This document shows, piece after piece, positions 9,592 to 18,547 of a stretch of 64,000 nucleotides of DNA. This DNA is from Berkiella_A sp964633725 (lineage in GTDB: Bacteria > Pseudomonadota > Gammaproteobacteria > Berkiellales > Berkiellaceae), in NCBI GenBank assembly GCA_964633725.1, contig CAZWHY010000002.1:78611-142610 (forward strand), read 5' to 3'. Each line of letters opens with the position of its first letter. Positions within the stretch are counted from its first letter, which is position 1. Under the pieces are notes generated by a model. The model saw nothing but the letters and a program-made list of their open reading frames with translations. It was not told the DNA's origin and searched no databases. The translations under genes were made by a program, and so were the position numbers.

Positions 9592-9782
9592 ACGACATTT
9601 TTGTTTGAATGTGAACTAACCATGTAAGCGCCTCAGATTTGGAGTTTTTATGTAAAGTCTCTACATCTATTCTTATAAAACTGTAAGAAAAGACACGGTA
9701 TTTTGCGGGTTCTCACATAAAGTAAATTGCATAATTCACTTGGTTTTTAATTTAGCACCAGGGACTATTTAGGTTGCAGATT

Positions 9783-10646
9783 TTACAGGATTGAACAATA
9801 ATATCTACGACTTGATTGTGAGGTGTCCGCAATTATTTTATCACATGATTCTATCGTGGATTGTTTGCTAGTAGATGAATGATGGTGTAACGGTAAATAA
9901 GAGGGTTGTTTTGATATACTTATGTCTGGGCGAATAATTTGAATCAACTCTTCTTTAAACGGCAGCATAGCGCTATCTACCAGGGACATAAGTAGCTTTT
10001 CATTTAAATGAAGCCTTATAAGCGATCGATAACAGTTAGCCTTCCCATAACCTTCAGGAACCCCCTCTATGGGATGAATCATGATGTTATGCTGACCAAA
10101 TTTAGACAGAACATAGTGGCAATCTAAAAATAACCCAATGTATATCCCAATATGCGTCGTATTTTCTTGATTTGAATAGACAACCGTATCACCGTATTGA
10201 GCCTGTTGGTAATGTTCTAGATGTTTTGTATTTCGAAGCGCCTCCGCAAAAGCTTCCTCTATCGATTTTTTTCTCTGACCTCTGTTTTGCTGGGTTAGTT
10301 GAAGATAAAATTCATAACATCGATAACTTTGATCAAATCTAACTTCACTATATTCACAGGTGTACAACTTTAGATTCAAAAGCTGCTGCTTCAACCAATT
10401 GTCTTGTGACAGTATTCCTCTTTTAGTTTGTTTAAGATCCTCAAAGGTCTTCCTTAGCCAGACTTGATCTTTAACTTGAGTTTCGTAATGCTCTGTTAAA
10501 AGTTGTAAGTGAAAGGCAGGATTATCTTGAACTTCTCTCATAAAGGAGAGATTTTGTTTAAGTGCTAATAAAATATCAATTTTATTTTGTATTTCCTGAT
10601 CGCAAACTACTGAACCTACAGTATGCTCATGGGCTGATAGAAGCAT
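9783..10646 (-). CDS. Uncharacterised protein ending in a CaaX box (candidate prenylated effector)
   Basis: 287 residues; AGGAA lies 8-9 bp before the ATG. Residues 1-150 are helical and charged. Residues 151-207 (GDTVVYSN, THIGIYIG, YVLSKFG, then HP and YG) resemble the beta core of NlpC/P60- or DUF7689-like domains, although no catalytic triad can be assigned with confidence. A low-complexity tail (His and Ser rich, 254-280) leads to the last four residues, Cys-Ser-Ile-Leu, a good eukaryotic CaaX box whose final Leu favours geranylgeranylation. I checked this end codon by codon on the minus strand. No signal peptide or membrane segment is visible. Function unknown. Confidence 0.75.
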   Translation of the reverse strand: MLLSAHEHTVGSVVCDQEIQNKIDILLALKQNLSFMREVQDNPAFHLQLLTEHYETQVKDQVWLRKTFEDLKQTKRGILSQDNWLKQQLLNLKLYTCEYSEVRFDQSYRCYEFYLQLTQQNRGQRKKSIEEAFAEALRNTKHLEHYQQAQYGDTVVYSNQENTTHIGIYIGLFLDCHYVLSKFGQHNIMIHPIEGVPEGYGKANCYRSLIRLHLNEKLLMSLVDSAMLPFKEELIQIIRPDISISKQPSYLPLHHHSSTSKQSTIESCDKIIADTSQSSRRYYCSIL

Positions 10647-10756
10647 TTTTATATTCCTGTCATTGTTTGCCCCTAAAGAGGTGAAAATTTTCGAGGGGCT
10701 TATAATTATTTTGCAATCTCTATATGGTTTGAGGTTTTAAACGGATTTCATTTCTA

Positions 10757-11152
10757 TCAAGGTTTTCGAAAAGGGTTTTTTTTAGCATTCTCTTGCTCCA
10801 TGAGAATGCTTGCATCTTTAGGCTTGAACACAAGTCTATATTGCTCTTTTTTGCTTGTAGACATGTATAGCTTTGGAACCACAAGATTTGGATATGACTT
10901 TGAAATTCTATCAAGCTCTTTTTGCGCGCTTTTCTTATTCATCATTGGGGAGAGAATGGAAGTTGCCTCAGAAGTGTCATTATTTTCATAATGGACCCAA
11001 CTACCCTCTAAAGTCGTTACTTTTTTTAAAAAGATTTTTAAATCTTTTGTTTCGTTCTCATTTGCAGCTTGAATATATGCGCTAAATTTAGCCGCGTTAT
11101 TAATTTGTGGTTGTTCTGTTTCTGTAGTTGTTCGAATATTGGAAAAAATCAT
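10757..11152 (-). CDS. Small hypothetical protein
   Basis: 131 residues from the ATG at 11152, which has GAGAAG 5 bp upstream; a TTG four codons earlier is less likely. The protein is Lys-rich and hydrophilic, without a signal peptide or membrane segment. It contains LKIFLKKVTTLEGSWVHY and ends NPFRKP. No family was recognised. It reads in the same direction as the CaaX-box gene, 110 bp upstream of it, and the two may form an accessory unit. Confidence 0.6.
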   Translation of the reverse strand: MIFSNIRTTTETEQPQINNAAKFSAYIQAANENETKDLKIFLKKVTTLEGSWVHYENNDTSEATSILSPMMNKKSAQKELDRISKSYPNLVVPKLYMSTSKKEQYRLVFKPKDASILMEQENAKKNPFRKP

Positions 11153-11304
11153 AAAACTTCTCAAGGATAAAATAAATCAGCTATTATAGCTTACTCTACC
11201 CATATAACATAGCCACAAATTGTCCGGGAATATTGTTTGCTGATGCTCAATTTTTTTATAAAGCTCTGGGAGAGGCTGTTTAAACCCATCATGTCCGCCA
11301 ATAT

Positions 11305-11982
11305 TTATAACGCGTCTTCGGTGCGTTTATTGATATTCAATTTTTCAAATCGTTCGATCAAGATATTATATTTTCGATTGATTTGTTCTTTCTCTTTTTG
11401 TTTGCGTGTTAGGAAATCTTGGCTATCTTGTATGTTAGCAGAGGTTTTTTCAAGGTGGCTTTGTAATAGTTTGGAGATTTTTGCGCCATTTTTTTGTGAT
11501 AAATCCGCGCGTGCCTGAGATTTTTCTAGTTGGATATTTTGTCTTTTAATATTATCTTGTGTAATACTTTCTAATACTTCGATAGCGCTGATTTTCTCGT
11601 CGCGGCTGCGCTCAATATCAGATATGGATGAAAACATGCGTAGTAACAGTTGGTCTTTTTTACGTTGCGCCGCTCGTTGTTTTAGGGCTTGGGATTTTTG
11701 CAACTCAGCTTGTTTTTGTGATTGTATTTTAGATTTTTCGAGTTCAGCTTCAGTGGCTGTTTTTTTGCGGGCAATATGTTTAATGACATTGCCACGCGTG
11801 GATATTATATCATAGCCTTTATTGGCATATTCAGGGGGTAGTATATTGCTGACGATATAGCGTCCTGACTCATCTTTGAAGCGGTAGTATTGAGGCTTCT
11901 CCGCTGCTTGCAAGCCTATCATCATGCTGTTGGGTACGAGTATGCTCATTAAGGCTAGTGATTTTAATGTAATGTTTTTCAT
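11305..11982 (-). CDS. DUF4124-type exported coiled-coil protein
   Basis: 225 residues. Residues 1-27 form a signal peptide ending LQAAEK. Residues 31-60 (YYRFKDESGRYIVSN, then LPPEYANKGYDIIS) match the DUF4124 domain, a small periplasmic domain of unknown role found at the N-terminus of many proteobacterial envelope proteins. The rest is a long charged coiled coil rich in Lys, Gln and Glu. It lies downstream of pyrE on the same strand with a 24-bp gap, so cotranscription is likely. Confidence 0.8.
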   Translation of the reverse strand: MKNITLKSLALMSILVPNSMMIGLQAAEKPQYYRFKDESGRYIVSNILPPEYANKGYDIISTRGNVIKHIARKKTATEAELEKSKIQSQKQAELQKSQALKQRAAQRKKDQLLLRMFSSISDIERSRDEKISAIEVLESITQDNIKRQNIQLEKSQARADLSQKNGAKISKLLQSHLEKTSANIQDSQDFLTRKQKEKEQINRKYNILIERFEKLNINKRTEDAL

Positions 11983-12006
11983 ATCATCCCTGATGTATAT
12001 TATTGG

Positions 12007-12660
12007 TTAAGCAATGCCATATTTTTGTTGATAAGCGGTTAGCGTTTCGAGATGTTGTTTGTGTTCATTAGGATATTGTTTTAAATAAGTAATCACATTA
12101 TCTAAGTTCGCAATTGAGATAACAGGTATATGGCAAGTTTTTTCTAATTGTTGTACAGAGGACATATCACTATTTTCTGCTTTTTCTTGTCTGTCTAAAG
12201 CAATCACTACGCCTGATACGTTACCACCATTTTCTTTAATGAACTCGATAGCCAGTCGTTTTTGCGTGCCTGCGGTGATCACATCATCAATAATCATAGC
12301 TTGTTTCTGGGCGAGCTGCGCCCCTACAACCATGCCACCTTCGCCGTGTCTTTTGGCTTCTTTGCGGTCAAAACTATAGGGTATATTTTTTTGATATTGC
12401 TCTGCTAATTGCATGCTGGTTGCGACTGCGAGGGGGATCCCTTTATAGGCTGGGCCAAATAGCACATCATAAGTCACTTGACTGTTATTTAAGGCAAGGG
12501 CATAAAACTGCCCCAGTTTTATGAGTGCTTGTCCTGAGCATAAGTGACCAATATTGAAAAAGTAAGGGCTTTGTCTACCGGATTTTAAAGTAAACTCACC
12601 AAATTGTAGTGCGTTTTCTTGTATAATAAATTCAATAAAATCGTGTTGGTATGTTTCCAT
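12007..12660 (-). CDS. pyrE: Orotate phosphoribosyltransferase
   Basis: 217 residues from the ATG at 12660, which is preceded by AGGGTGAG; a GTG four codons earlier is possible. It transfers phosphoribosyl from PRPP to orotate in pyrimidine synthesis. Landmarks are LKSGRQSPYFFN near the N-terminus, FGPAYKGIPLA, the flexible catalytic loop FDRKEAKRHGEGG and the PRPP-binding motif MIIDDVITAGT. It diverges from exonuclease III, the same arrangement as pyrE/crc in Pseudomonas. No pyrimidine attenuator could be recognised in the short leader. Confidence 0.97.
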   Translation of the reverse strand: METYQHDFIEFIIQENALQFGEFTLKSGRQSPYFFNIGHLCSGQALIKLGQFYALALNNSQVTYDVLFGPAYKGIPLAVATSMQLAEQYQKNIPYSFDRKEAKRHGEGGMVVGAQLAQKQAMIIDDVITAGTQKRLAIEFIKENGGNVSGVVIALDRQEKAENSDMSSVQQLEKTCHIPVISIANLDNVITYLKQYPNEHKQHLETLTAYQQKYGIA

Positions 12661-12776
12661 TGATGGGCTCACCCTGTATTTTGTTATTATATTTTTCTAA
12701 GTGGGTATTTCAATGATTTGATATCATAGTTGTGACATCGGTGTCAAATTCAAAGGCTAAGTTGTGGGGTAGTTAA

Positions 12777-13553
12777 ATGGTTAAAGTGATTACAATTAAT
12801 GTGAATGGTATTCGAGCTGCACAAAAAAAGGGCATGTTTGAGTGGCTGGAAGCACAAGATGCCGATGTGATTTGCTTGCAAGAAGTCAGAGCAGATATGA
12901 GCATTCTGGAAAAAGAGATGTTTCAGCTTAATGGCTACCATTGCTATTATCAACCTGCTGAGAAAAAAGGTTATAGTGGTGTGGGAATTTTTAGCCGGCA
13001 AAAGCCAGATAAAGTGGTGAATAAATTAGGTTTTAAGTTGGCCGATATAGAAGGTCGCTATATGCACCTTGAGTTTGGGAACTTGAAAGTGGTTTCTTTG
13101 TATTTGCCTTCTGGTACGAGTGGCGAGGAGCGGCAAGTCTTAAAATATGATTTCATGGATAAATATTTAAAAGTACTTAAAAAACATCTTAAACAAAATG
13201 AGTCTTGTATTGTTTGTGGTGACTGGAATATTGCCCATAAAGAAATTGACTTGAAAAATTGGAAGCCCAATCAAAAAAATTCTGGATTTTTACCAGAAGA
13301 ACGTGCTTGGTTGGATAAGTTATTTGATAACGTCGGGTTTGTGGATGCTTTTAGGCAAGTGGATAGCTCGCCAGATCAATATACTTGGTGGTCTAATCGC
13401 GGACGTGCTTGGGATAATAATGTTGGGTGGCGTCTTGATTATCAAGTTGTCACGCCAGATTTGGCTAATTCTGTAAAAAAAGCCTCTATATACAAAGCGC
13501 AGCGCTTTTCTGACCATGCGCCTTTGATTATTGACTATGATATTGAGATATAA
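12777..13553 (+). CDS. xth: Exodeoxyribonuclease III (AP endonuclease)
   Basis: 258 residues of the exonuclease/endonuclease/phosphatase fold. It cleaves DNA at abasic sites and degrades 3' ends in base-excision repair. Catalytic residues are present: Asn in NVNGIRAA, Glu in CLQEVRAD, Asp and Asn in CGDWNIAH, Asp in WRLDYQ, and the Asp-His pair in FSDHAP. This matters because the gene occupies the position of Pseudomonas crc, a homologue that has lost nuclease residues and acts in translation control. Here the retained residues argue for a true nuclease. Confidence 0.93.
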   Translation: MVKVITINVNGIRAAQKKGMFEWLEAQDADVICLQEVRADMSILEKEMFQLNGYHCYYQPAEKKGYSGVGIFSRQKPDKVVNKLGFKLADIEGRYMHLEFGNLKVVSLYLPSGTSGEERQVLKYDFMDKYLKVLKKHLKQNESCIVCGDWNIAHKEIDLKNWKPNQKNSGFLPEERAWLDKLFDNVGFVDAFRQVDSSPDQYTWWSNRGRAWDNNVGWRLDYQVVTPDLANSVKKASIYKAQRFSDHAPLIIDYDIEI

Positions 13554-13654
13554 ATTGACAGTATTGTCTCATGAGCGTGGTGTCGATACGAATGCCATAG
13601 AGGAGCAAAATTTTATCCTGTTTTGCGTGTGCATATGCGGTTATTCGATATTTT

Positions 13655-15685
13655 ATGATTTTAAAGCATTCCGTCAAAAAGTCATTATTTTATATATTGT
13701 TATTCAATAGCATTATTGTACTAGTATTGACTTGCGCGGGATTTATTACCAATGCGTATTTAACAACTCAAAAGCAGGTTGAAAATGAGTTGACTGTTAT
13801 TGCTGATATTATGGGGTCTAATATCCAAAGCACAATTTCATTTAATGATAAAGATGCGGCGGCAGAGTTGCTGAACTCTTTGCAAGCGCATCCTTTTATA
13901 GAGCAAGCAACGGTGTTTTTGAATGATGGCAGAAGGCATGCGACTTACAGTCATCGCTTAGAACATAAAGATGAGCATGAGCGTGAAGCAACCTGGTTAG
14001 AGAAGCGGTTAGACTTAAAAGGCTTGTCTGTGTCAAGAGATATTGTTTATGACCAAGAGACGTTAGGCTCCATTGTTATTAAAGTTAACCCCAATTTGTT
14101 GTTGTCAAAAATATCCTCGCTATTAATGGCCTCGATGGTCATCTTGCTTTTATCTGTTTTAATTTCTATCATTGTCTCCAGAAAAGTCATCGGCGTAATT
14201 ATACACCCCGTTGAGTTACTTTTAGCGAAAGTCTCAGAAATTGCCAATAAAAAAGACTATGGTCTGCGTGTTGACGTGCAGCGAGAAGATGAATTAGGAT
14301 TGCTGGCTAATAGCTTTAATAACATGTTAGGCATTATTGAGCAAAGTGATAGGATGCTCAAAAATAAAATCGTGGAGCAGGAAAATATTATAGAAACGAC
14401 GCTAATAGAGAGAACGCATGAGATTACGTGTGCCAAAGAAGCGGCGGAACAGGCAAACAGAGCCAAGACAATGTTTTTGGCCAATATGAGTCATGAAATC
14501 AGAACGCCGATGAATGGTATTACAGGTATGTTGGGGTTGCTGGCTCAGACAAGTTTAAACCAGCAGCAAAGCAAGCTGGTTTCGACTTGTTCACAATCAA
14601 CTTCCCATTTGCTAAAAATAGTTAACAATGTGTTGGATTTATCAAAGATTGAAGAGGACAAGCTAGAGCTAGAGTCTATTTCTTTTGATTTTCCACTTGC
14701 GATAACCGAAGCGATACAGGTTTTTATGCAAGATTCGGAATCCCAAGATGTTAAGTTGCAGTGTGACATTAGTGAAAACATCCCTGTGCGTTTAATGGGC
14801 GATCCTTTGCGGATTAAGCAAGTTGTTATTAATCTTATTAACAATGCACTAAAATTTACGGCGGCTAATGGCATCATAAGTGTGAATTGTAGTTTGGTTG
14901 ATATTAAGGACAAGGTGAGTACCATCGAAATCTCGGTGACAGACACCGGAATTGGTATTGCAAAGGACAAAATAAAAGACATATTCCTAGCTTTTACGCA
15001 GTCTGACAATTCAGATACCAGGCTATATGGTGGCACAGGGTTAGGTTTGACTATCTGCAAAAAGATAGTATCACAAATGCAGGGTGAGTTGCATGTTGAG
15101 TCAAAGCTCAATAAAGGTAGTCGATTTTGGTTTACGCTTGAGTGTGAAATTGACTCTAATGAGGGCAGTATAACTCAAGATAATATACAACAAGCTGGTA
15201 AAGAGATAGAGGTAGAGAACATCCAATTCAAAGGACATGTTTTATTGGTGGAAGATAATCCGGTTAACCAATTTTATGTTTCCGAGGTTTTGCAATCTTT
15301 TGGGTGTGATTTTATCATTGCAGAGAATGGCTTAGAGGCACTCAATGCGTATAAAGAACATAAATTCGATCTTATTTTTATGGATTGCCAAATGCCGGTC
15401 ATGGATGGCTTTAGCGCCACCGTAGGCATTAGAAAATCTGAGCATTTACAGGAGAGTAATGCAGAGAAAATGCATACCCCTATTATTGGTTTGACGGCAA
15501 ATGGAACGGATGAGGCTCGGGAACAATGTTTTAGTTGTGGTATGGATGATTTTCTGATGAAGCCTTTTATAATAGAGGATTTAGTCAAGTTATTAGAAAA
15601 ACACTTACCAACCTGTACAGATTACCCAAATCAAATAGACTCAAATAAAGATCAGTCTTCAAGCCATGCTTCAAACCAAACATAA
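13655..15685 (+). CDS. Hybrid sensor histidine kinase with CHASE8-like sensor
   Basis: 676 residues. Transmembrane helix about 13-34; periplasmic sensor about 35-150 resembling CHASE8 (VIADIMGSNIQSTISFNDKDAA, split by a short turn, then HPFIEQATVFLNDGR); second helix about 152-173; HAMP to about 228. HisKA carries the phospho-His at 280 (MSHEIRTPMNG); the ATPase has NLINNALKFT, DTGIGI and GGTGLGL; a receiver has Asp577 in FMDCQMPVMDG. There is no Hpt domain, so phosphate must pass to a separate protein. The next two genes, a barrel protein and a YfiR-like protein, suggest that YfiR gates this kinase as it does the CHASE8 cyclase YfiN. No strong ribosome binding site was seen at this ATG. Confidence 0.9.
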   Translation: MILKHSVKKSLFYILLFNSIIVLVLTCAGFITNAYLTTQKQVENELTVIADIMGSNIQSTISFNDKDAAAELLNSLQAHPFIEQATVFLNDGRRHATYSHRLEHKDEHEREATWLEKRLDLKGLSVSRDIVYDQETLGSIVIKVNPNLLLSKISSLLMASMVILLLSVLISIIVSRKVIGVIIHPVELLLAKVSEIANKKDYGLRVDVQREDELGLLANSFNNMLGIIEQSDRMLKNKIVEQENIIETTLIERTHEITCAKEAAEQANRAKTMFLANMSHEIRTPMNGITGMLGLLAQTSLNQQQSKLVSTCSQSTSHLLKIVNNVLDLSKIEEDKLELESISFDFPLAITEAIQVFMQDSESQDVKLQCDISENIPVRLMGDPLRIKQVVINLINNALKFTAANGIISVNCSLVDIKDKVSTIEISVTDTGIGIAKDKIKDIFLAFTQSDNSDTRLYGGTGLGLTICKKIVSQMQGELHVESKLNKGSRFWFTLECEIDSNEGSITQDNIQQAGKEIEVENIQFKGHVLLVEDNPVNQFYVSEVLQSFGCDFIIAENGLEALNAYKEHKFDLIFMDCQMPVMDGFSATVGIRKSEHLQESNAEKMHTPIIGLTANGTDEAREQCFSCGMDDFLMKPFIIEDLVKLLEKHLPTCTDYPNQIDSNKDQSSSHASNQT

Positions 15686-15761
15686 AAAAATCATATTTTT
15701 TTATGTTACCATCACAATTAATATTTACACAAAATCAACTTGAGTCCTATGCGATAAAAAC

Positions 15762-16823
15762 ATGAAAAAATACTTCCTTATTGTTCTAACTGTGTGGTTG
15801 TACGCGTCATGCTCTATTTGTCATGCTGTGACTGAAGCAGAGCTTGCAAAAATGGATATTGAGCAACTGACGGAACTGAATGTTTATAGTGCAAATGTGT
15901 TAACTTCCCATATACACAGTGCAGGGGAATGGATGTTCTCCTATAAGTACATGCATATGAACATGGATGGAAACTTAATAGAGACTCGCAAAGTTGGCTT
16001 AAACCAAGTCCATACAAATTATAATATTGCCCCTAAAAGTATGTCTGTTGATATGCATATGTTCAATGTAATGTATGCACCAACAGAAAACCTCACGCTA
16101 ATGCTAATGTTGCCTTATCTTGAGAAAGAAATGGATCTGGTTATAAAGCAAGGTCTGATGCCCATGATGAATCCGGGACAGCATTTTACAACAAAGAGCT
16201 CTGGAGTTGGGGATACTAAGGCGTCACTCAATTATGTTTTCTTTAGGCAAGACGGTAGTGATAATGAAGCCTTTCTAACATTAGGGCTTTCTTTGCCCAC
16301 AGGTTCAATTAATAAGCATGACTATAACTTAATGATGAGAAAAACAACCCGGTTGCCTTATCCTATGCAGCTAGGCTCTGGAACTTATGATTTACTGCTT
16401 GGCTTGGGGGCACTCGGAGTTTCAGAGCCTTGGCTTTATGGTGTACAAGGATTAGGAACGGTACCTGTTGGCAAAAATACAAATCATTATCAGTTAGGTA
16501 ATGAGATAACCATTAAGACGTGGTTGAATTATGCACTCAATGAAATCTGTGCTGTAGGAATGAGAATAGATGCTTTGTATAGAGAAAATATCTCTGGACG
16601 CGATCCGATGTTAAATCCTTTGATGGCGCCAACAGCCGATCCTAGTTTACGAGCGAAAAAAATGCTATCCATATTGATGACCGCAGATATTTATGCACCT
16701 TCAGGTATGTTGGCGGGAAATCGTATTTTTGTTGAATATGGATTACCATTTTATCAAAAAGTTGATGGGCCACAATTAGCCACAAGCTGGATGTTTGGAC
16801 TTGGTTGGCAGTGTACAATTTAA
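15762..16823 (+). CDS. Outer-membrane beta-barrel protein (PF13557-like transporter family)
   Basis: 353 residues with a signal peptide of about 22 residues (ending CHAV). The mature N-terminus has DIEQLTELNVYSANVLTSHIH, then GEWMFSYKYMHMNMDG, a Met-rich pattern typical of proteins annotated as 'transporter' or phenol-degradation MetA-like barrels. Alternating hydrophobic and aromatic strands continue to the C-terminal aromatic stretch FGLGWQCTI, consistent with a barrel. Many Met and His residues could bind metal, but this is unproven. It lies 76 bp after the CHASE8 kinase and ahead of the YfiR-like gene. Confidence 0.75.
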   Translation: MKKYFLIVLTVWLYASCSICHAVTEAELAKMDIEQLTELNVYSANVLTSHIHSAGEWMFSYKYMHMNMDGNLIETRKVGLNQVHTNYNIAPKSMSVDMHMFNVMYAPTENLTLMLMLPYLEKEMDLVIKQGLMPMMNPGQHFTTKSSGVGDTKASLNYVFFRQDGSDNEAFLTLGLSLPTGSINKHDYNLMMRKTTRLPYPMQLGSGTYDLLLGLGALGVSEPWLYGVQGLGTVPVGKNTNHYQLGNEITIKTWLNYALNEICAVGMRIDALYRENISGRDPMLNPLMAPTADPSLRAKKMLSILMTADIYAPSGMLAGNRIFVEYGLPFYQKVDGPQLATSWMFGLGWQCTI

Positions 16824-16852
16824 ATTATATGATCAATATTAGGAAGCGAGTT

Positions 16853-17371
16853 GTGTCAACTATTCAGATGAAAATGGTATGCTTTGTTGTGGTTTTTTTG
16901 AGCATGAGCATGTCTGTATCTAGTTACGCGGCAACGAATCACCAAGTTAAGGCTGCATTGGTTTATCAGTTTATAAAATATACTAAATGGTCGCAGAGCG
17001 ACCAAGATATAATTATATTAGGCGTTGTGGGGAATGAGAAAGAGTTCTCAAATTTTTCGATTTACCAGGGTAAACGTATACAAAATAAAAAATTAGTCAT
17101 AAAGAAAGTTTCATCCAGAAATGATATGAAAAACTGTAGTGCACTTTACATTAGCCGAACTAGTAAATTAAGTACAGCCTCAGTATTAAACACTGTTGGA
17201 CACAAACCAATGTTGACTATTGGGGAGTCACGAAATTTCATTGCTCAAGGAGGCACAATTAATTTTGTGCGCAAAGGGAAGAAGCAAAAATTTGTGATTA
17301 ACAGGGCAAAGGCAAGAACTGCCAGCTTTAAGCTTGATCACAAACTTTTAAGGTTGTCGGTTAATCCATAA
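16853..17371 (+). CDS. YfiR-like periplasmic protein (DUF4154)
   Basis: 172 residues from the GTG at 16853, chosen because AGGAAG sits 6 bp upstream; earlier in-frame ATGs at 16805 and 16829 lack a site and the first would overlap the barrel gene. A signal peptide ends SSYAAT. The body follows the YfiR/DUF4154 pattern: VKAALVYQFIKYTKWS, IILGVVGNEKEF, NCSALYISR, LTIGES, GGTINFVRKGKKQKFVIN. In Pseudomonas YfiR represses the c-di-GMP cyclase YfiN by acting on its CHASE8 sensor. Here the neighbouring CHASE8 protein is a histidine kinase, the likely partner by context. Confidence 0.85.
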   Translation: MSTIQMKMVCFVVVFLSMSMSVSSYAATNHQVKAALVYQFIKYTKWSQSDQDIIILGVVGNEKEFSNFSIYQGKRIQNKKLVIKKVSSRNDMKNCSALYISRTSKLSTASVLNTVGHKPMLTIGESRNFIAQGGTINFVRKGKKQKFVINRAKARTASFKLDHKLLRLSVNP

Positions 17372-17401
17372 TATTGAATGGTTCTATCTCGATAAGCAGC
17401 G

Positions 17402-17461
17402 TGAATCTTACCCCTCTCCTGATTTCAGGAGAGGGTGGCATGGAACGCCGGGTGAGGTTAA
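17402..17461. repeat. REP-like palindromic repeat unit
   Basis: A perfect 11-bp inverted repeat with a 2-nt loop (CCCTCTCCTGA at 17412-17422, TCAGGAGAGGG at 17425-17435) is followed by GGTGGCATGGAACGCCGGGTGAGG. A related unit lies at 34868-34925 with the same order: hairpin, GG-rich spacer, GGTGAG. It sits between convergent yfiR-like and rph genes, where it could also act as a bidirectional terminator, although neither side has a long T run. Confidence 0.65.
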
Positions 17462-17516
17462 GAATGAGTATGATTTATTTGGTTTGTAATTTCGCGCTAG
17501 AGATTAATGATAGGTG

Positions 17517-18233
17517 CTACAAATCCAGCAAACGTTTTTGTTTGAAGATTAATTCTTGAGTCCCTTTTTGTGCAAGTTCCATCATTGCGTTCATTTCGTT
17601 TGTTTTAAATGGCTTGCCTTCGGCTGTTCCTTGAATTTCAATAAAGTCGCCTTGCTCGGTCATGACCACATTCATATCGGTTTCAGCATTAGAGTCTTCA
17701 GGGTAGTCTAAATCTAAAATAGGAAAGTCTTTATAGATACCAACAGAAACAGAAGCAATAAGCTGCTTGAGAGGGTTTGTTTTGACCATTTTCCGGGTTT
17801 GCATCCAGCGAAGCGCCTCGACTAATGCGACACAACCGCCCGTGATGCTAGCGGTTCTGGTGCCGCCATCGGCCTGAATTACATCACAATCTACAGTGAT
17901 GGTATTTTCACCCAGTGCTTTTAAATCTACGCAAGAGCGTAATGAGCGGCCAATCAAGCGTTGGATTTCCTGAGTTCGGCCACTGGGTTTACCCATGCTC
18001 GATTCTCGCATCATTCTATCATTGGTTGAGCGAGGTAACATACTATATTCTGCGGTAACCCAACCTTGTCCCGAACCCTTTAAAAATCTAGGGACGCCCC
18101 GGACAACGGATGCATTACAAATGACCTTGGTGTCACCAAAGCAAACCAGCACTGAGCCCTCTGGATGCTTGATAAAGTTTCGGGTGAATGTGACTTCTCG
18201 CATTTCGTCATGGTTTCGGGCACTTGGGCGCAT
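17517..18233 (-). CDS. rph: Ribonuclease PH
   Basis: 238 residues, full length for RNase PH, a phosphorolytic 3'-5' exoribonuclease that trims tRNA 3' ends. Landmarks are the N-terminal MRPSAR.HDEMR, GSGQGWVTAEYSMLPRST carrying Arg residues for the active site, SSMGKPSGRTQEIQRLIGR, and the phosphate-binding QADGGTRTASITGG. It diverges from yicC across a 314-bp gap, an arrangement common in Gammaproteobacteria. Confidence 0.97.
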   Translation of the reverse strand: MRPSARNHDEMREVTFTRNFIKHPEGSVLVCFGDTKVICNASVVRGVPRFLKGSGQGWVTAEYSMLPRSTNDRMMRESSMGKPSGRTQEIQRLIGRSLRSCVDLKALGENTITVDCDVIQADGGTRTASITGGCVALVEALRWMQTRKMVKTNPLKQLIASVSVGIYKDFPILDLDYPEDSNAETDMNVVMTEQGDFIEIQGTAEGKPFKTNEMNAMMELAQKGTQELIFKQKRLLDL

Positions 18234-18547
18234 TTTTTTACCTTCTACTGCGTATTGGGGGAATCAAGGGCATCTACTATAGCAAATTCAGAGGCATGAG
18301 GAAATTATGCTGTTATTTCTAAACTTATGCGTGTAATTATTTAGATAACTTGTTGTTTAGGGGCAACTTTTCTTGAATCTCCCAAAATACCCCGAATTGT
18401 TGTTGGATTTCTTTGATTAGAGTTAGGTTTCAGGCTATCATGTGGGTTTCGCAGTCCTCGCAATGGTAGGGTATGATGTATGAACATCACCTTAATTTTA
18501 GGTTGGTGAAACAGCTAAACCCTTCAATCAACACAGTAGGATGATAT
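18234..18547. other. Intergenic region between divergent rph and yicC
   Basis: 314 bp without an open reading frame of interest. It must contain the promoters of rph (leftward) and the yicC-gmk-rpoZ-spoT run (rightward). I could not assign convincing -35/-10 pairs, and no RNA gene or repeat was recognised. AGTAGGATGATAT just before 18548 supplies the yicC ribosome binding site. Confidence 0.6.

Noticed and set aside
12777..13553. Possible Crc (catabolite repression control) protein because it diverges from pyrE as in Pseudomonas
   Set aside because: The catalytic residues of exonuclease III (Glu of QEVRAD, Asp and Asn of GDWN, terminal Asp-His) are all present, whereas Crc has lost them.
17374..17559. 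61-codon frame after the YfiR-like gene
   Set aside because: It reads through the REP-like hairpin and into the 3' end of rph; probably noise.
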